Source: Anaerovibrio sp. JC8
GTDB lineage: Bacteria > Bacillota > Negativicutes > Selenomonadales > Selenomonadaceae
Reading direction: 5' to 3'
Assembly (NCBI RefSeq): GCF_002100115.1
Contig: NZ_ANBM01000003.1
Span: 1 to 64,000, forward strand
DNA: 64,000 nucleotides
Both the position numbers and the translations under genes were made by a program. Below are positions 18,184-26,899 of this stretch, piece after piece. Under the pieces are notes generated by a model. That model searched no databases. It saw only the letters and a program-made list of their open reading frames with translations, and was not told the origin of the DNA. Position 1 is the first letter of the stretch. Each line of letters begins with the position of its first letter.

Positions 18184-21100
18184 TCAATTGTTAAGACACT
18201 CCCCTATTTTATCCCAATCCAGTTTTGCTGCAGCCTTCTTTACTGCCTGCAACAATTCAGCATCCTTGGCCGGCAGCTCATAACCGGAAAGCTCATCCAA
18301 AATATACTTGAGGCTGTCATCATCAAAGGACTGCACCACTTCCCTAAGTGAGGACCAGGCTTCTGCCAGCTCCTCAGGTGATATCGGTGCCTTCTCTTCA
18401 TCATCAGCCCCGGCCTTTTCAAGCAGTGGCGCCAACAATGCGGCACATTCCCGACACAGCTTCAACAAAACAGGCGTGTCTGTGAGAATTTCATTTATAT
18501 AGCCGCTGTTTCCCGCATCCTCCAGCCGTCTGGCCCGATCGGACAGTTCTCCAAAGCCGGCCACCCGGGCCGTACTCTTCAGTGCGTGCACCTTAGTGGT
18601 GTAATTGTTGCAATCCTGGGCCTCGAAATACCCTTGAATTTCATCCGCAGTGGCTGGAAGTGACTCGGCAAATACTGTCAGTGCAGTCAAATAACCCTCC
18701 ACACTGCCGCAGTGCTCTATGCCGGCCGAAACATCAATTCCCGGCACATTTTTAAGCCATTCCGGTATCATTGCTCCAGCAGCTTCAGTTACATCACCTG
18801 CTGCCTCACTCTTAAGGCTGACCTTATCCTCCGGCAAAAATCTCAGCAGACACTTCTCCAGCTTTTGAGTGGCTATAGGCTTGGTAAGATAATCATCAAA
18901 GCCAGCCTTCCTGTACACCTCGTTGGCTCCCGCCACCGCATTGGCCGTAAGGGCCACCACCGGAGTTTTGGCATTTGGACTGTCCGTCATTTTCTTTAAT
19001 TCAGCCAGCGTTTCCAGGCCATCCATTCCCGGCATCCGATGGTCCATAAAGATAATGTCGTAGGCCGTATCCTTGACCATTTTCAGACACTCATATCCGC
19101 TGGCCGCAGTATCCACTTGGATTTGGGTACGCTTCAGCAGGCCCTTTACCACCGTCAAATTCATGACGGTATCATCCACCACCAGCACTCTGGCCTCAGG
19201 GGCGGAAAAGCATTCACAATCATTGGTCTGCTGTTGAATGCGACGATAGGCCTCCTCATAGTTGCCCATCTTATCCCAGTTCAGGACCTTTTGCCGTATC
19301 TTAAAGGAAAATGTGGAGCCCTGCCCATAAACGCTTTCCACTTCCAGCTTGCTGTCCATAAGGCCAAGCAGCTTCTGGGTAATATTCATTCCAAGGCCGG
19401 TGCCCTCAATAGTACGATTCCGTTTCTCCTCGATGCGTTCAAAGACCTCAAAGAGCTTGGCTATATCCTCATCCTTTATTCCGATTCCCGTGTCTGTTAC
19501 GGAAACCTTCAAGATTATTTCCTGCCCGCTGTATCTTTCCCAATCCAGAGCCAATGTTACACTGCCTTGCTCTGTATATTTTACAGCATTAGTCAAAATA
19601 TTGGTAATAACCTGTCGTAACCGCAGTTCATCCCCATATAAGGTGCTTGGCAAATCCTCCGGGGCCTTTACCCGAAGCTCCAGCTTCTTTTGTTCAGCTC
19701 TGGTGGCTATCATGTTAACCAGGTCATTCAGGAGAGAGCTGGTGGCATATTCTATCGGGATTAATTCCAGCTTGCCCGCCTCAATTTTTGAGAAATCCAA
19801 AATATCATTAATCAATCCCAAAAGGTTATTGCCGGCCGTCTTTATATTTTCAGCGTATTCACGAATCACCGGTTCCCTGCACTCACGCAGAATCATTTCG
19901 TCCATTCCCAGCACTGCATTTATAGGAGTACGTATTTCATGGCTCATGTTGGACAGGAAATCACTTTTGGCTTTATTGGCCGTCTCTGCTGCCTTGGCCA
20001 TTTTTTTAAGCTCTTCATTGGACTCAGCCAATTCCTGGGTCACTGCATCCAAAAATGAGGCCATACGTGTTGCCAACGGAATAATAAAATGCGGCTCCTC
20101 CTCCATAAGGTGTTTATTGCAGCTGCTCATCTCACGATAAGGACCTTCCCGAAAAGCCACGGCTATCAATGCACTATTCAAAACTCCCCCCTGTCCCTTA
20201 TAGGAATATATTTCCGATGTCCCATAATTTACGATCAATTCAGGGGCAAAACGTCGATAATATTCCACCTCTTTCTCAGCAGCTCCCCGCAAAAACAATG
20301 TGCGGTTGCCGCATACAGACATAAACGCCCCCTCTGGACCAAAGCCGCACAATTTTTTGCTGGCTTCATCGGTTTCCTTCAGCAATTCTGAATGTACAGC
20401 GTATGTAAGGCGGGCTTTCTCCCCCCTATAAATGTCTCCGTTGAAATAGATACGGCCTTCATTATCATGCACCGGTGGTACTCTGGCAATAAGACAACCA
20501 TTTCTTTCAATAACCAACGGGAACTCAGATATGTTGTAAACAAAATTTTCATCGGGAATAACATTCAAATAATGACGATAAACCTCAGTAGCAGGCATAT
20601 CATTCAACCGTGCCACACAGTTTACACTGACAGTTTCAGTGACAGTCAATTCCTTTCCTATAGGCTTCCAGCCAAGGATGTAATCTCCATGTACACAAAG
20701 CTCTTTTCCTGAAAAAACAGCTATAACAAGTCCGTGTTTGTACACACGATCACCGATAATAAATTGTTGTTCCTGAATATTATTCATATCTAGCAAAAAA
20801 AGATTTTGCTCTGTCTCCGGCATTTCTGCACTGCTTTCAAATACTCCCGCTGAGGCACCAAAAAAAACTACCTCCCTATTTTTCTCCGTCATTTTATTTA
20901 AAAGCAATGAAAAATCTGTATGCAAACAGCTGCAATATACGGCAGCCGCCTTCACATCAGCCATGCCGGCTATTTGTTCCCCAAGCTGTTGACCAAGCTT
21001 TATATAATCCTCGAGCATATCATCTAAGGAAAACAGCTTAATATCCGCATTGAAGAAAATATTGGCATTAATCAGCAAATAGCGATTTTCCTTTTTTTGT

Positions 21101-21339
21101 GTAAATATAGTTTCCACCATGCCGGTAACCACAGCCTGAGGCAGAAGCTGGCCTATGGCATTGCGGATTTTTTGGGCAATAATGATAGGTATACCATGAA
21201 AAAGCAAATGCAAATACAGTGATCTACCCTTTGCTTTTTTAAATTGACTCTGTATCTCGTGAAGAATTTGCAGAAGCTCCTCCCATTTTTCTTCCGGTGC
21301 GCTGACATCCTTAAAAATTGTATATTTCTTTTGCAGCAT
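18184..21339 (-). CDS. FIST-domain hybrid sensor histidine kinase with receiver and HPt domains
   Basis: 1051 residues, with no obvious membrane segments, so a cytoplasmic sensor. Residues about 30-410 form a FIST_N/FIST_C sensory module, a domain proposed to bind small ligands such as amino acids. A short coiled linker (435-460) leads to HisKA with H467 in SNMSHEIRTPINAVLG. The ATPase domain follows with an N box near 580, DTGIG at 616-620 and GTGLGM at 646-651. The receiver spans about 716-835, with phospho-acceptor D766 in FMDHRMPGMDG. The C-terminal HPt domain has H918 in KVHALKSTARVAG. This is a complete internal phosphorelay. Neighbours are a response regulator upstream and the secreted C11 protease and PepD downstream. 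AAGGGAG precedes the start. Confidence 0.92.
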   Translation of the reverse strand: MLQKKYTIFKDVSAPEEKWEELLQILHEIQSQFKKAKGRSLYLHLLFHGIPIIIAQKIRNAIGQLLPQAVVTGMVETIFTQKKENRYLLINANIFFNADIKLFSLDDMLEDYIKLGQQLGEQIAGMADVKAAAVYCSCLHTDFSLLLNKMTEKNREVVFFGASAGVFESSAEMPETEQNLFLLDMNNIQEQQFIIGDRVYKHGLVIAVFSGKELCVHGDYILGWKPIGKELTVTETVSVNCVARLNDMPATEVYRHYLNVIPDENFVYNISEFPLVIERNGCLIARVPPVHDNEGRIYFNGDIYRGEKARLTYAVHSELLKETDEASKKLCGFGPEGAFMSVCGNRTLFLRGAAEKEVEYYRRFAPELIVNYGTSEIYSYKGQGGVLNSALIAVAFREGPYREMSSCNKHLMEEEPHFIIPLATRMASFLDAVTQELAESNEELKKMAKAAETANKAKSDFLSNMSHEIRTPINAVLGMDEMILRECREPVIREYAENIKTAGNNLLGLINDILDFSKIEAGKLELIPIEYATSSLLNDLVNMIATRAEQKKLELRVKAPEDLPSTLYGDELRLRQVITNILTNAVKYTEQGSVTLALDWERYSGQEIILKVSVTDTGIGIKDEDIAKLFEVFERIEEKRNRTIEGTGLGMNITQKLLGLMDSKLEVESVYGQGSTFSFKIRQKVLNWDKMGNYEEAYRRIQQQTNDCECFSAPEARVLVVDDTVMNLTVVKGLLKRTQIQVDTAASGYECLKMVKDTAYDIIFMDHRMPGMDGLETLAELKKMTDSPNAKTPVVALTANAVAGANEVYRKAGFDDYLTKPIATQKLEKCLLRFLPEDKVSLKSEAAGDVTEAAGAMIPEWLKNVPGIDVSAGIEHCGSVEGYLTALTVFAESLPATADEIQGYFEAQDCNNYTTKVHALKSTARVAGFGELSDRARRLEDAGNSGYINEILTDTPVLLKLCRECAALLAPLLEKAGADDEEKAPISPEELAEAWSSLREVVQSFDDDSLKYILDELSGYELPAKDAELLQAVKKAAAKLDWDKIGECLNN

Positions 21340-21356
21340 GGATTTTCTCCCTTCTT

Positions 21357-21402
21357 TAGAAAAACGGGAATGCGAAATTAATAATCTTCACATCCCCGTT
21401 TA
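21357..21402 (-). terminator. Terminator-like hairpin between response regulator and kinase genes
   Basis: A 15-bp imperfect stem (arms 21362-21376 and 21388-21402, paired by Watson-Crick and G-U pairs) is followed on the minus strand by TTTTTC, ending about 20 bases before the kinase start. A second hairpin (CCTTCTCC/GGAGAAGG, 21430-21447) sits right after the regulator stop. They may end most transcripts or act as an attenuator. Confidence 0.6.
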
Positions 21403-21449
21403 CCTCATTCGCCTCGCACAGTTTGGCCCCTTCTCCAAAGGGAGAAGGC

Positions 21450-22235
21450 TCACAGCACTTTATCATCATGGAGCTTTTTAAATTTTTGCTTTTCAAAGAA
21501 ATCATCCACCGCCGCAATGAGCTTTGCCCGGTCCTGACTCTTTAACAGATACCCATCAGGCTTCATGGCCAGTACCTTTTTAACACTCTCAGGGTCGCCC
21601 TTTCCCGTCAGGAAAATCACAGGAATTGAATCCACCTTGGTTTCGCTACGAATCATTTCCAGCAGCTGCGGACCGGAGGTAACGGGCATTTCATAATCCA
21701 AAAGAATTAAATCCGGACGGTTCTCGGCAATATACATAAGAGCCTGTGCCCCTGAGGTCACTATAGTGACCCTATACTTGGACGACAGCCAGTCCTTAAC
21801 CATTTTCAAAAAGGTTCCGTCATCATCCACCAGCAAAATACTCTTCCGCTTTGCCAGATCGTCATTGGCCTCCAACAGCCAATCCGCCTGTGCCACCAGC
21901 TTTTTCATATCAAATGGGCGCTCAAAGGTGGCGGATATCAAGGCCGCCGGAATACTCCTGTTGGCCACCTCCAGCTCAGTTGCTGTGCCAATAACAATAA
22001 GCAGCTTGTCCTCCTCGGTACAAATATCCTTTATATACACCAGCGTGCTGGCAACATCATCCACGTATTCACCCAGATACAGTATAAATAAATCCGTTTC
22101 GCCCTTATGGGCACCAATATCCTCCACCGTAGGTTCCGCATCTATCACAACGTAACCGCCATCAGCCAGATTCTTGGCAATAGTGCCCAGCATGAAGGAT
22201 TTTCCTTTATGTATCAATACAACTTTTTTTTGCAT
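21450..22235 (-). CDS. Response regulator with degenerate N-terminal and intact C-terminal receiver
   Basis: 261 residues. Residues 1-120 have a receiver-like fold pattern (VVLIHKGKSF, LFILYLGEYVDD, LIVIGTATE) without a clear phospho-acceptor. Residues 131-250 form a canonical receiver with acidic pair in LLVDDDG, phospho-acceptor D180 in LILLDYEMP, Thr in IFLTGKG and Lys in GYLLKSQ. There is no DNA-binding or enzyme output domain, so it likely passes or competes for phosphate, perhaps with the FIST hybrid kinase encoded next. GGAAGGACGG precedes the ATG. The two genes are separated by hairpins, so their expression may be uncoupled. Confidence 0.85.
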   Translation of the reverse strand: MQKKVVLIHKGKSFMLGTIAKNLADGGYVVIDAEPTVEDIGAHKGETDLFILYLGEYVDDVASTLVYIKDICTEEDKLLIVIGTATELEVANRSIPAALISATFERPFDMKKLVAQADWLLEANDDLAKRKSILLVDDDGTFLKMVKDWLSSKYRVTIVTSGAQALMYIAENRPDLILLDYEMPVTSGPQLLEMIRSETKVDSIPVIFLTGKGDPESVKKVLAMKPDGYLLKSQDRAKLIAAVDDFFEKQKFKKLHDDKVL

Positions 22236-22387
22236 GGCTACCGTCCTTCCCGTATCATAAGACTTACTTCGTATTTCGACATAAAGGAAAATAATCCTGC
22301 CAATAGGTTATTTCTTATTTTTCCACACCAACACTTTTGTTATAACGCCATTGTTCAAATTTTTCTTCTTTAGAAGAAAAATCTTCC

Positions 22388-23072
22388 ATGTACCTGTTTT
22401 ATGGAGTGATAGGCAGAATTGGCCTTGGTGTAGGCTATATCACACCAGTTTCTACACTGGTTAAATATTTTCCAAATCATCGAGACTTTGCCACTGGGCT
22501 GGCCATTATGGGCTTTGGCTTTGCCGCCCTTATTGCTGGTCCTGTTATGCAAAGTCTGACTGCTACATATGGCCTTATAAACAACTTCATAATTATGGGT
22601 GTTATCTATATGCTGGTAATGGGAGCTTCAGCCCTTTATTTGAAGCCTCCTGCTGCCAGCAATGAATCAGCTGCAAAGGCTATCTACCATGGCTTTACTG
22701 CCGGTGAGGCCATTAAAACATGGCAATTTGGTGCATTGTGGTGGATATTCTTTGTCAATATCACTTGTGGTATTGGCCTGTTGGCAGTAGCATCTCCTAT
22801 GGCTCAGCAGATTGTGGGGATGGATGCCTGCCTATCTGTCCGATATCTTTGGTACCCGGGAACTAAGTGCCATTCATGGTCGAATTTTAACAGCCTGGGG
22901 GCTAGCCGGTGTAGTAGGCCCTACCATCGTTTCCTTCTTTTGGGAACAAACCCACAGCTATACCTACACCATGTTCTTTTTCGCCGGCTGCTTTGTGCTA
23001 AATTTTATTATTGTAACTATTTTAAAGCAATATGGCATGAAAAGCCTTGCAGTTGCTATGGAAGGAAAATAA
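22388..23072 (+). pseudogene. Decayed OFA-type major facilitator transporter
   Basis: The first part reads GRIGLGVGYITPVSTLVKYF and FATGLAIMGFGFAALIAGP, matching the oxalate/formate antiporter-like (OFA) branch of the MFS. About 100 N-terminal residues expected for the family are absent. After QQIVGM (about 22825) the frame changes and the sequence jumps to MPAYLSDIFGTRELSAIHGR and ILTAWGLAGVVGP, which in the family lies some 80 residues further on. So an internal deletion plus frameshift has joined two distant parts. No convincing ribosome site is seen. It is a remnant, not a working carrier. Confidence 0.85.
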
Positions 23073-23113
23073 TTTTGACAAAAGACTGATTTTAGGATAC
23101 AGTCTAAACGTTG

Positions 23114-23230
23114 CATAGGGGAGTAGTTCGCGTGATATCGTTATGATTAATCATGTGATTTGTCAACAATCGCGGCTGTCTGTATTATATGCAGGACAGT
23201 CTGGCAGATCTTAAAGAATGAGACTTATGC
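23114..23230 (+). promoter_or_regulatory. yybP-ykoY-type (Mn2+) riboswitch aptamer
   Basis: The sequence GGGGAGTAG (23119-23127), characteristic of yybP-ykoY leaders, is followed by GTCAACA (23162-23168), a CTGTC/GACAG hairpin (23176-23199) and GAATGAGAC (23216-23224). GCATAGG (23114-23120) can pair with CTTATGC (23224-23230) to close the element as P1. That 3' strand is also the 5' part of the terminator stem, giving an obvious on/off switch. yybP-ykoY RNAs bind Mn2+ and commonly control metal exporters; here the controlled gene is a CaCA exchanger. Identity is from motif recall, not covariance scoring. Confidence 0.82.
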
Positions 23231-23264
23231 GCATGCTTATATTGCGTGCGCATAAGTCTTTTTT
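23222..23264 (+). terminator. Riboswitch-controlled intrinsic terminator
   Basis: A 15-bp stem, arms 23222-23236 and 23244-23258, with a 7-base loop is followed by a run of seven T. It lies upstream of the exchanger start at 23302, so it must be bypassed for expression. Its 5' arm contains the P1 3' strand of the aptamer. Confidence 0.9.
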
Positions 23265-23301
23265 ATATCTGAAAAAACCTATTATGCGAGGAGAAATCAA
23301 A

Positions 23302-24267
23302 ATGGAAATCTTAGAAGCAGTTTTATTACTTTTAGTGGGCTTTATACTTCTGATAAAAGGCGCGGACTTTTTTGTTGACGGAGCTTCAGCTGTCGCCAAA
23401 AAGCTACGGGTCCCTTCTCTTATCATCGGCTTGACCATCGTAGCTATGGGCACCTCCCTGCCGGAGCTTTCAGTAAGCGTAACAGCTTCCTTAAACGACA
23501 ACAACGCCCTTGCTATAAGCAACGTCATCGGCTCAAATATTTTCAACCTTATGGTGGTCTTAGGCGCATCGGCGGCTATTACCCCCCTTTTGGTAAGCAA
23601 GTCTGTTATGAAAAAGGATTATCCATTTGCCTTAGGCTGTGCCGTGCTCCTTTTAATATTCGGATACAACGGCATGGAGCTTGGACATATAGATGGTATA
23701 ATACTGCTGGTTATTTTTACCGGCTTCATTATCAATCAGATATTATCCGTAAAAAAAGCCAGAAAAGAGCGCCTGGAGCAAGAGGCAAGCTCCGATGATG
23801 AAAATGAAGATACAAGTGATATTTCCCTTTTTCTTTCCATCGTATACATCATTGGAGGTGCCGCTGCCGTAAAATTTGGCGGTGACTGGGTTGTAAATGC
23901 TGCCATTACTATAGCAAGTGCCTTTGGATTATCCGAGAATCTGATTGGACTTACCATTGTAGCCTGTGGAACCTCTCTTCCTGAGCTTGTCACCTCCATT
24001 GCAGCTGCAAGAAAGGACGAGCTTGATATGGCTATCGGAAATGTTGTGGGTTCAAATATATTTAACATCCTTATGATTCTCGGTGTCGCTGCCACTATCA
24101 GCCCGATGGCCTTCATCATGGAAAATGTCATTGATATCGGCGTCCTGTTTGGCTTCTCGGTTCTGACATGTTTTTTTTGCTATACAAAGGGGAAGCTTGA
24201 ACGCCATGAAGGAATCATCATGCTAATCTGTTATGCAGTATATCTGGTATACATCTGCAATCGTTAA
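23302..24267 (+). CDS. CaCA family Ca2+(Mn2+)/cation antiporter, YrbG-like
   Basis: A 321-residue membrane protein with the two inverted alpha-repeats of the calcium/cation antiporter superfamily. Repeat 1 has GTSLPELSVSVTAS then NVIGSNIFN, and repeat 2 has GTSLPELVTSIAAA then NVVGSNIFN. A soluble acidic loop (SSDDENEDTSD) joins the halves. The usual role is extruding Ca2+ against Na+ or H+. Control by a yybP-ykoY-type RNA suggests Mn2+ export here, an inference. The start is the ATG at 23302 with GAGGAG upstream; the open frame extends 28 codons further but only through the terminator. Confidence 0.92.
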   Translation: MEILEAVLLLLVGFILLIKGADFFVDGASAVAKKLRVPSLIIGLTIVAMGTSLPELSVSVTASLNDNNALAISNVIGSNIFNLMVVLGASAAITPLLVSKSVMKKDYPFALGCAVLLLIFGYNGMELGHIDGIILLVIFTGFIINQILSVKKARKERLEQEASSDDENEDTSDISLFLSIVYIIGGAAAVKFGGDWVVNAAITIASAFGLSENLIGLTIVACGTSLPELVTSIAAARKDELDMAIGNVVGSNIFNILMILGVAATISPMAFIMENVIDIGVLFGFSVLTCFFCYTKGKLERHEGIIMLICYAVYLVYICNR

Positions 24268-24289
24268 AAGGGAAAAGTAGCTGATATAT

Positions 24290-25120
24290 ATGGACAAAAT
24301 CAAGGTTGCGGCAGTACAAATGCCCACGGTAGCTGACAAAATGGAAAACGTACGGGCAGTAAAGGACTACCTTGATAAGCTAAAGGATTACAAACCGGAT
24401 TTTGTTGTTTTGCCGGAAATGTTCTGCTGCCCTTACCAGACAAGCAATTTCCCCGTATATGCTGAGAAGGATGGCGGACCAGTATGGACACAGCTTTCGG
24501 AATATGCCCGTCAATATGGTATTTACCTTATAGGTGGCTCTGTACCGGAAAAGGATGACCAAGGCAGCGTGTACAATACCTCATATATTTTCGACCGCCA
24601 AGGAAAGCAGACTGGCAAGCACCGAAAGGTTCATTTATTTGATATAGATATTATAGGTGGCCAGAACTTTTAGGAATCCGATACTCTCACTGCTGGAAAC
24701 AGCCATACCGTATTTGATACAGAATTTGGCAAAATGGGAGTGATTATCTGCTTTGATATTCGCTTCCCGGAATTTACCCGTCTCACAGTCGATGATGGAG
24801 CAAAGTTAATTTTTGTTCCGGCAGTCTTTAATATGACCACTGGCCCAGACCACTGGGAGCTTTCCTTCCGGGCCAGAGCCCTTGATAACCAGATTTACAT
24901 GGTAGGCTGCGCGTCTATGCGTGACTCTTCCTCCGGCTATATCTCCTGGGGACATTCTATTATCACCAATCCTTGGGGAGACGTTGTAGGCGTGCTGGAT
25001 GAAAAGGAGGGCATACTTACAGCCGAGCTGGACCTTGATTATATTGGAAAAATAAGAGAAGAACTGCCATTATTAAAAAATCGGCGCAAGGATATGTATA
25101 AAATTATTTGTTCACCTTAA
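24290..25120 (+). pseudogene. Nitrilase-superfamily omega-amidase interrupted by one in-frame TAG
   Basis: Reading through TAG at 24671-24673 gives a 276-residue carbon-nitrogen hydrolase of normal length. The catalytic triad is intact: E43 (VVLPEMF), K113 (HRKVHLFD) and C154 (IICFDIRFPE). The stop replaces residue 128, between GGQNF and ESDTLTAGN, a position that often holds Lys or another polar residue in Nit2-like omega-amidases. Such enzymes hydrolyse 2-oxoglutaramate or 2-oxosuccinamate. As read, the first product lacks the catalytic Cys. The downstream half could only be made from an internal Met at 24734, so activity is unlikely unless the stop is read through or is a sequencing error. 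It follows the exchanger gene by 22 bases. Confidence 0.85.
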
Positions 25121-25784
25121 ATCCTTGCAAGCCAGCCAGCACGAATTTTTTAAAATTCTTCGGCACTTGGCTATTTTCATAATCTATGGGAACAATTTCC
25201 CTTAATTCCTGCAGTTCACTGCGTTCCACCAATAAAAACCATACAAAGGGTGCTAATACGGAAATCAAACAGCTGGACAATAAAGGAGACTCACGGGATA
25301 AACCGGTATAGTTCCCAAGTATTGACAGCATCAACTTCAATTTAGGCACAGCCTTTTCACTGACAATTTTTTTGGTCAATCCGGACGGAGCGGTAATTTC
25401 CCTTATCCAGACCCGGATTGGCCAATTATCTTTTTGCATAACCATATTGGTTAATATATCCAAAAAAATACTTATTTCTTCCTCGGTGGATGACTTTGAC
25501 TCTTCCAGAGCCTCTAGCTCCCTTACATTTAACAGATATTCATGAACCCGTTCCAGCACTGCAATATATAGCTTATCCCTACCGCCAAAATGATAATTAA
25601 TGGCAGCCACATTTACCTTGGCAACCCCGCAAATTTCCTTGCTGGTGGTTTTTTCATATCCCTTTTGGGCAATAAGCTTTCCAGCAGTTTCTATCAGCAG
25701 AGCTTTGGTTTCGTTACCATCCCCTCTGGCTTCATGACATATCTTTTCGGAGTTTATTTCTCCCATGACTACACGACCTTTCAT
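25104..25784 (-). CDS. cecR: TetR/AcrR family regulator, CecR (YbiH)-like
   Basis: 226 residues. The N-terminal TetR helix-turn-helix spans about residues 28-75 (AGKLIAQKGYEKTTSKEIC, then VAAINYHFGGRDKLYIAVL). The C-terminal ligand domain is of the CecR/DUF1956 type (REITAPSGLTKKIVSE, LSSCLISVLAPF). In enterobacteria CecR represses a ybhG-F-S-R operon of exactly the type found here. Its start overlaps the stop of the ybhR-like gene (ATGA). It overlaps the 3' end of the convergent nitrilase gene by 17 bases. Likely a local autorepressor using the palindrome at 30840-30855. Confidence 0.88.
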   Translation of the reverse strand: MKGRVVMGEINSEKICHEARGDGNETKALLIETAGKLIAQKGYEKTTSKEICGVAKVNVAAINYHFGGRDKLYIAVLERVHEYLLNVRELEALEESKSSTEEEISIFLDILTNMVMQKDNWPIRVWIREITAPSGLTKKIVSEKAVPKLKLMLSILGNYTGLSRESPLLSSCLISVLAPFVWFLLVERSELQELREIVPIDYENSQVPKNFKKFVLAGLQGFKVNK

Positions 25785-26899
25785 TGAAGATTGTTTCTAA
25801 ACAACCAGCCGGCTAAAGGCATGGTTATACATGCCACCACCAGCATTGGAATATAGTCTGGCCATACATCAAGAAATCCGGCCCCTTCAAGATAAATTCG
25901 CCTTACGGCATCCAGGGCAAACCTCATCGGGTCGGCATAAGTCACCAGCTGTAAAAGCTCTGGCATATTATTAACCGGGGTGGCCAAACCAGACAGCAGT
26001 ACCATTGGCATTAATAGCACAAAGCAATACACCATTACCTGTTGCATGGACTTGGAAATTGCCGATATAGACAGACCGATTCCCGTACAGCTTATTATAA
26101 ATATACCAATGGTGAGATACATGGGAAATAAATCTCCCGCCATAGGTATTTCAAACCAATATATACAAATCAGCAGCACTATACTTGATTGTATAAGACC
26201 AATTAACATGGGTGCAACTGCCTTGCCTATTAAGATTTGTACCGGAGACAAGGGGGTAACCAAAAGCTGGTCAAAGGTCCCCTGCTCCCGTTCTCTGGCC
26301 ACAGACAAGCCGCCCAGCATTAGGACCTGCACCAAGCTAAGCATTATTACCAGTGCCGGCAAAAAATTCCATCTAGTTATGAAATTTGGATTATACCAGG
26401 AAACTGTTTCCAGCTGTATCACATTAAGCCCATTATTGCGGCTGGCATTATAGCTCCCCACAATACTGCCAATGTAATTTTGCGCCAAAGAAGCAGTCAT
26501 GGTATTTCTCCCATCGGTTATAACCTGTATTGTACTGATATATCCTCTGGAAAGGTTTTGGGAAAAATCACTGGGTATTGTAAGCACCAGCATAGCTTCT
26601 CCTGAATCAATACAATCAGCAATTTCATGGGAATTGCCCAATGTTCTTACTCGCTGGAAAGCTGCGCTTCCGTCTAATTTTGCAATTAACTGGGTTGATT
26701 CCTGACTATGACTTAAATCCAACAAGGCATAGGGAACATGATCCAAATCATAGGTGGCCACATAGCCGAAAATCAGACTTTGCACAAAAACTGGCACTAC
26801 CAATATTGCTCTGGTCTTAGGATCTTTTAGGGTTGAAAGCAGCTCCTTCCTTATCATCCACTTCAGTTGTTGGATAAAATATTTCCAGCCGTTCATCAT
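25781..26899 (-). CDS. ybhR: ABC-2 type permease, YbhR-like
   Basis: A 372-residue ABC-2 membrane protein with an N-terminal segment at about residues 29-48, a large external loop (about 50-180) and five C-terminal membrane segments. The family motif SVAREREQGTFDQLLVTPLS and LMPMVLLSGLATPVNNMPE are visible. It pairs with the YbhS-like permease and the double-ATPase YbhF to export hydrophobic compounds or cations. ATGA overlaps link it to both neighbours, so it is translated as part of the operon. Confidence 0.9.
   Translation of the reverse strand: MMNGWKYFIQQLKWMIRKELLSTLKDPKTRAILVVPVFVQSLIFGYVATYDLDHVPYALLDLSHSQESTQLIAKLDGSAAFQRVRTLGNSHEIADCIDSGEAMLVLTIPSDFSQNLSRGYISTIQVITDGRNTMTASLAQNYIGSIVGSYNASRNNGLNVIQLETVSWYNPNFITRWNFLPALVIMLSLVQVLMLGGLSVAREREQGTFDQLLVTPLSPVQILIGKAVAPMLIGLIQSSIVLLICIYWFEIPMAGDLFPMYLTIGIFIISCTGIGLSISAISKSMQQVMVYCFVLLMPMVLLSGLATPVNNMPELLQLVTYADPMRFALDAVRRIYLEGAGFLDVWPDYIPMLVVACITMPLAGWLFRNNLQ

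Noticed and set aside
23218-23301. Extended N-terminus of the CaCA exchanger
   Set aside because: It would be encoded by the riboswitch terminator hairpin; a better start with a ribosome site is at 23302.
24671-24673. TAG as pyrrolysine or programmed recoding
   Set aside because: No pyl genes are visible, the residue is not catalytic, and a simple nonsense mutation is more economical.
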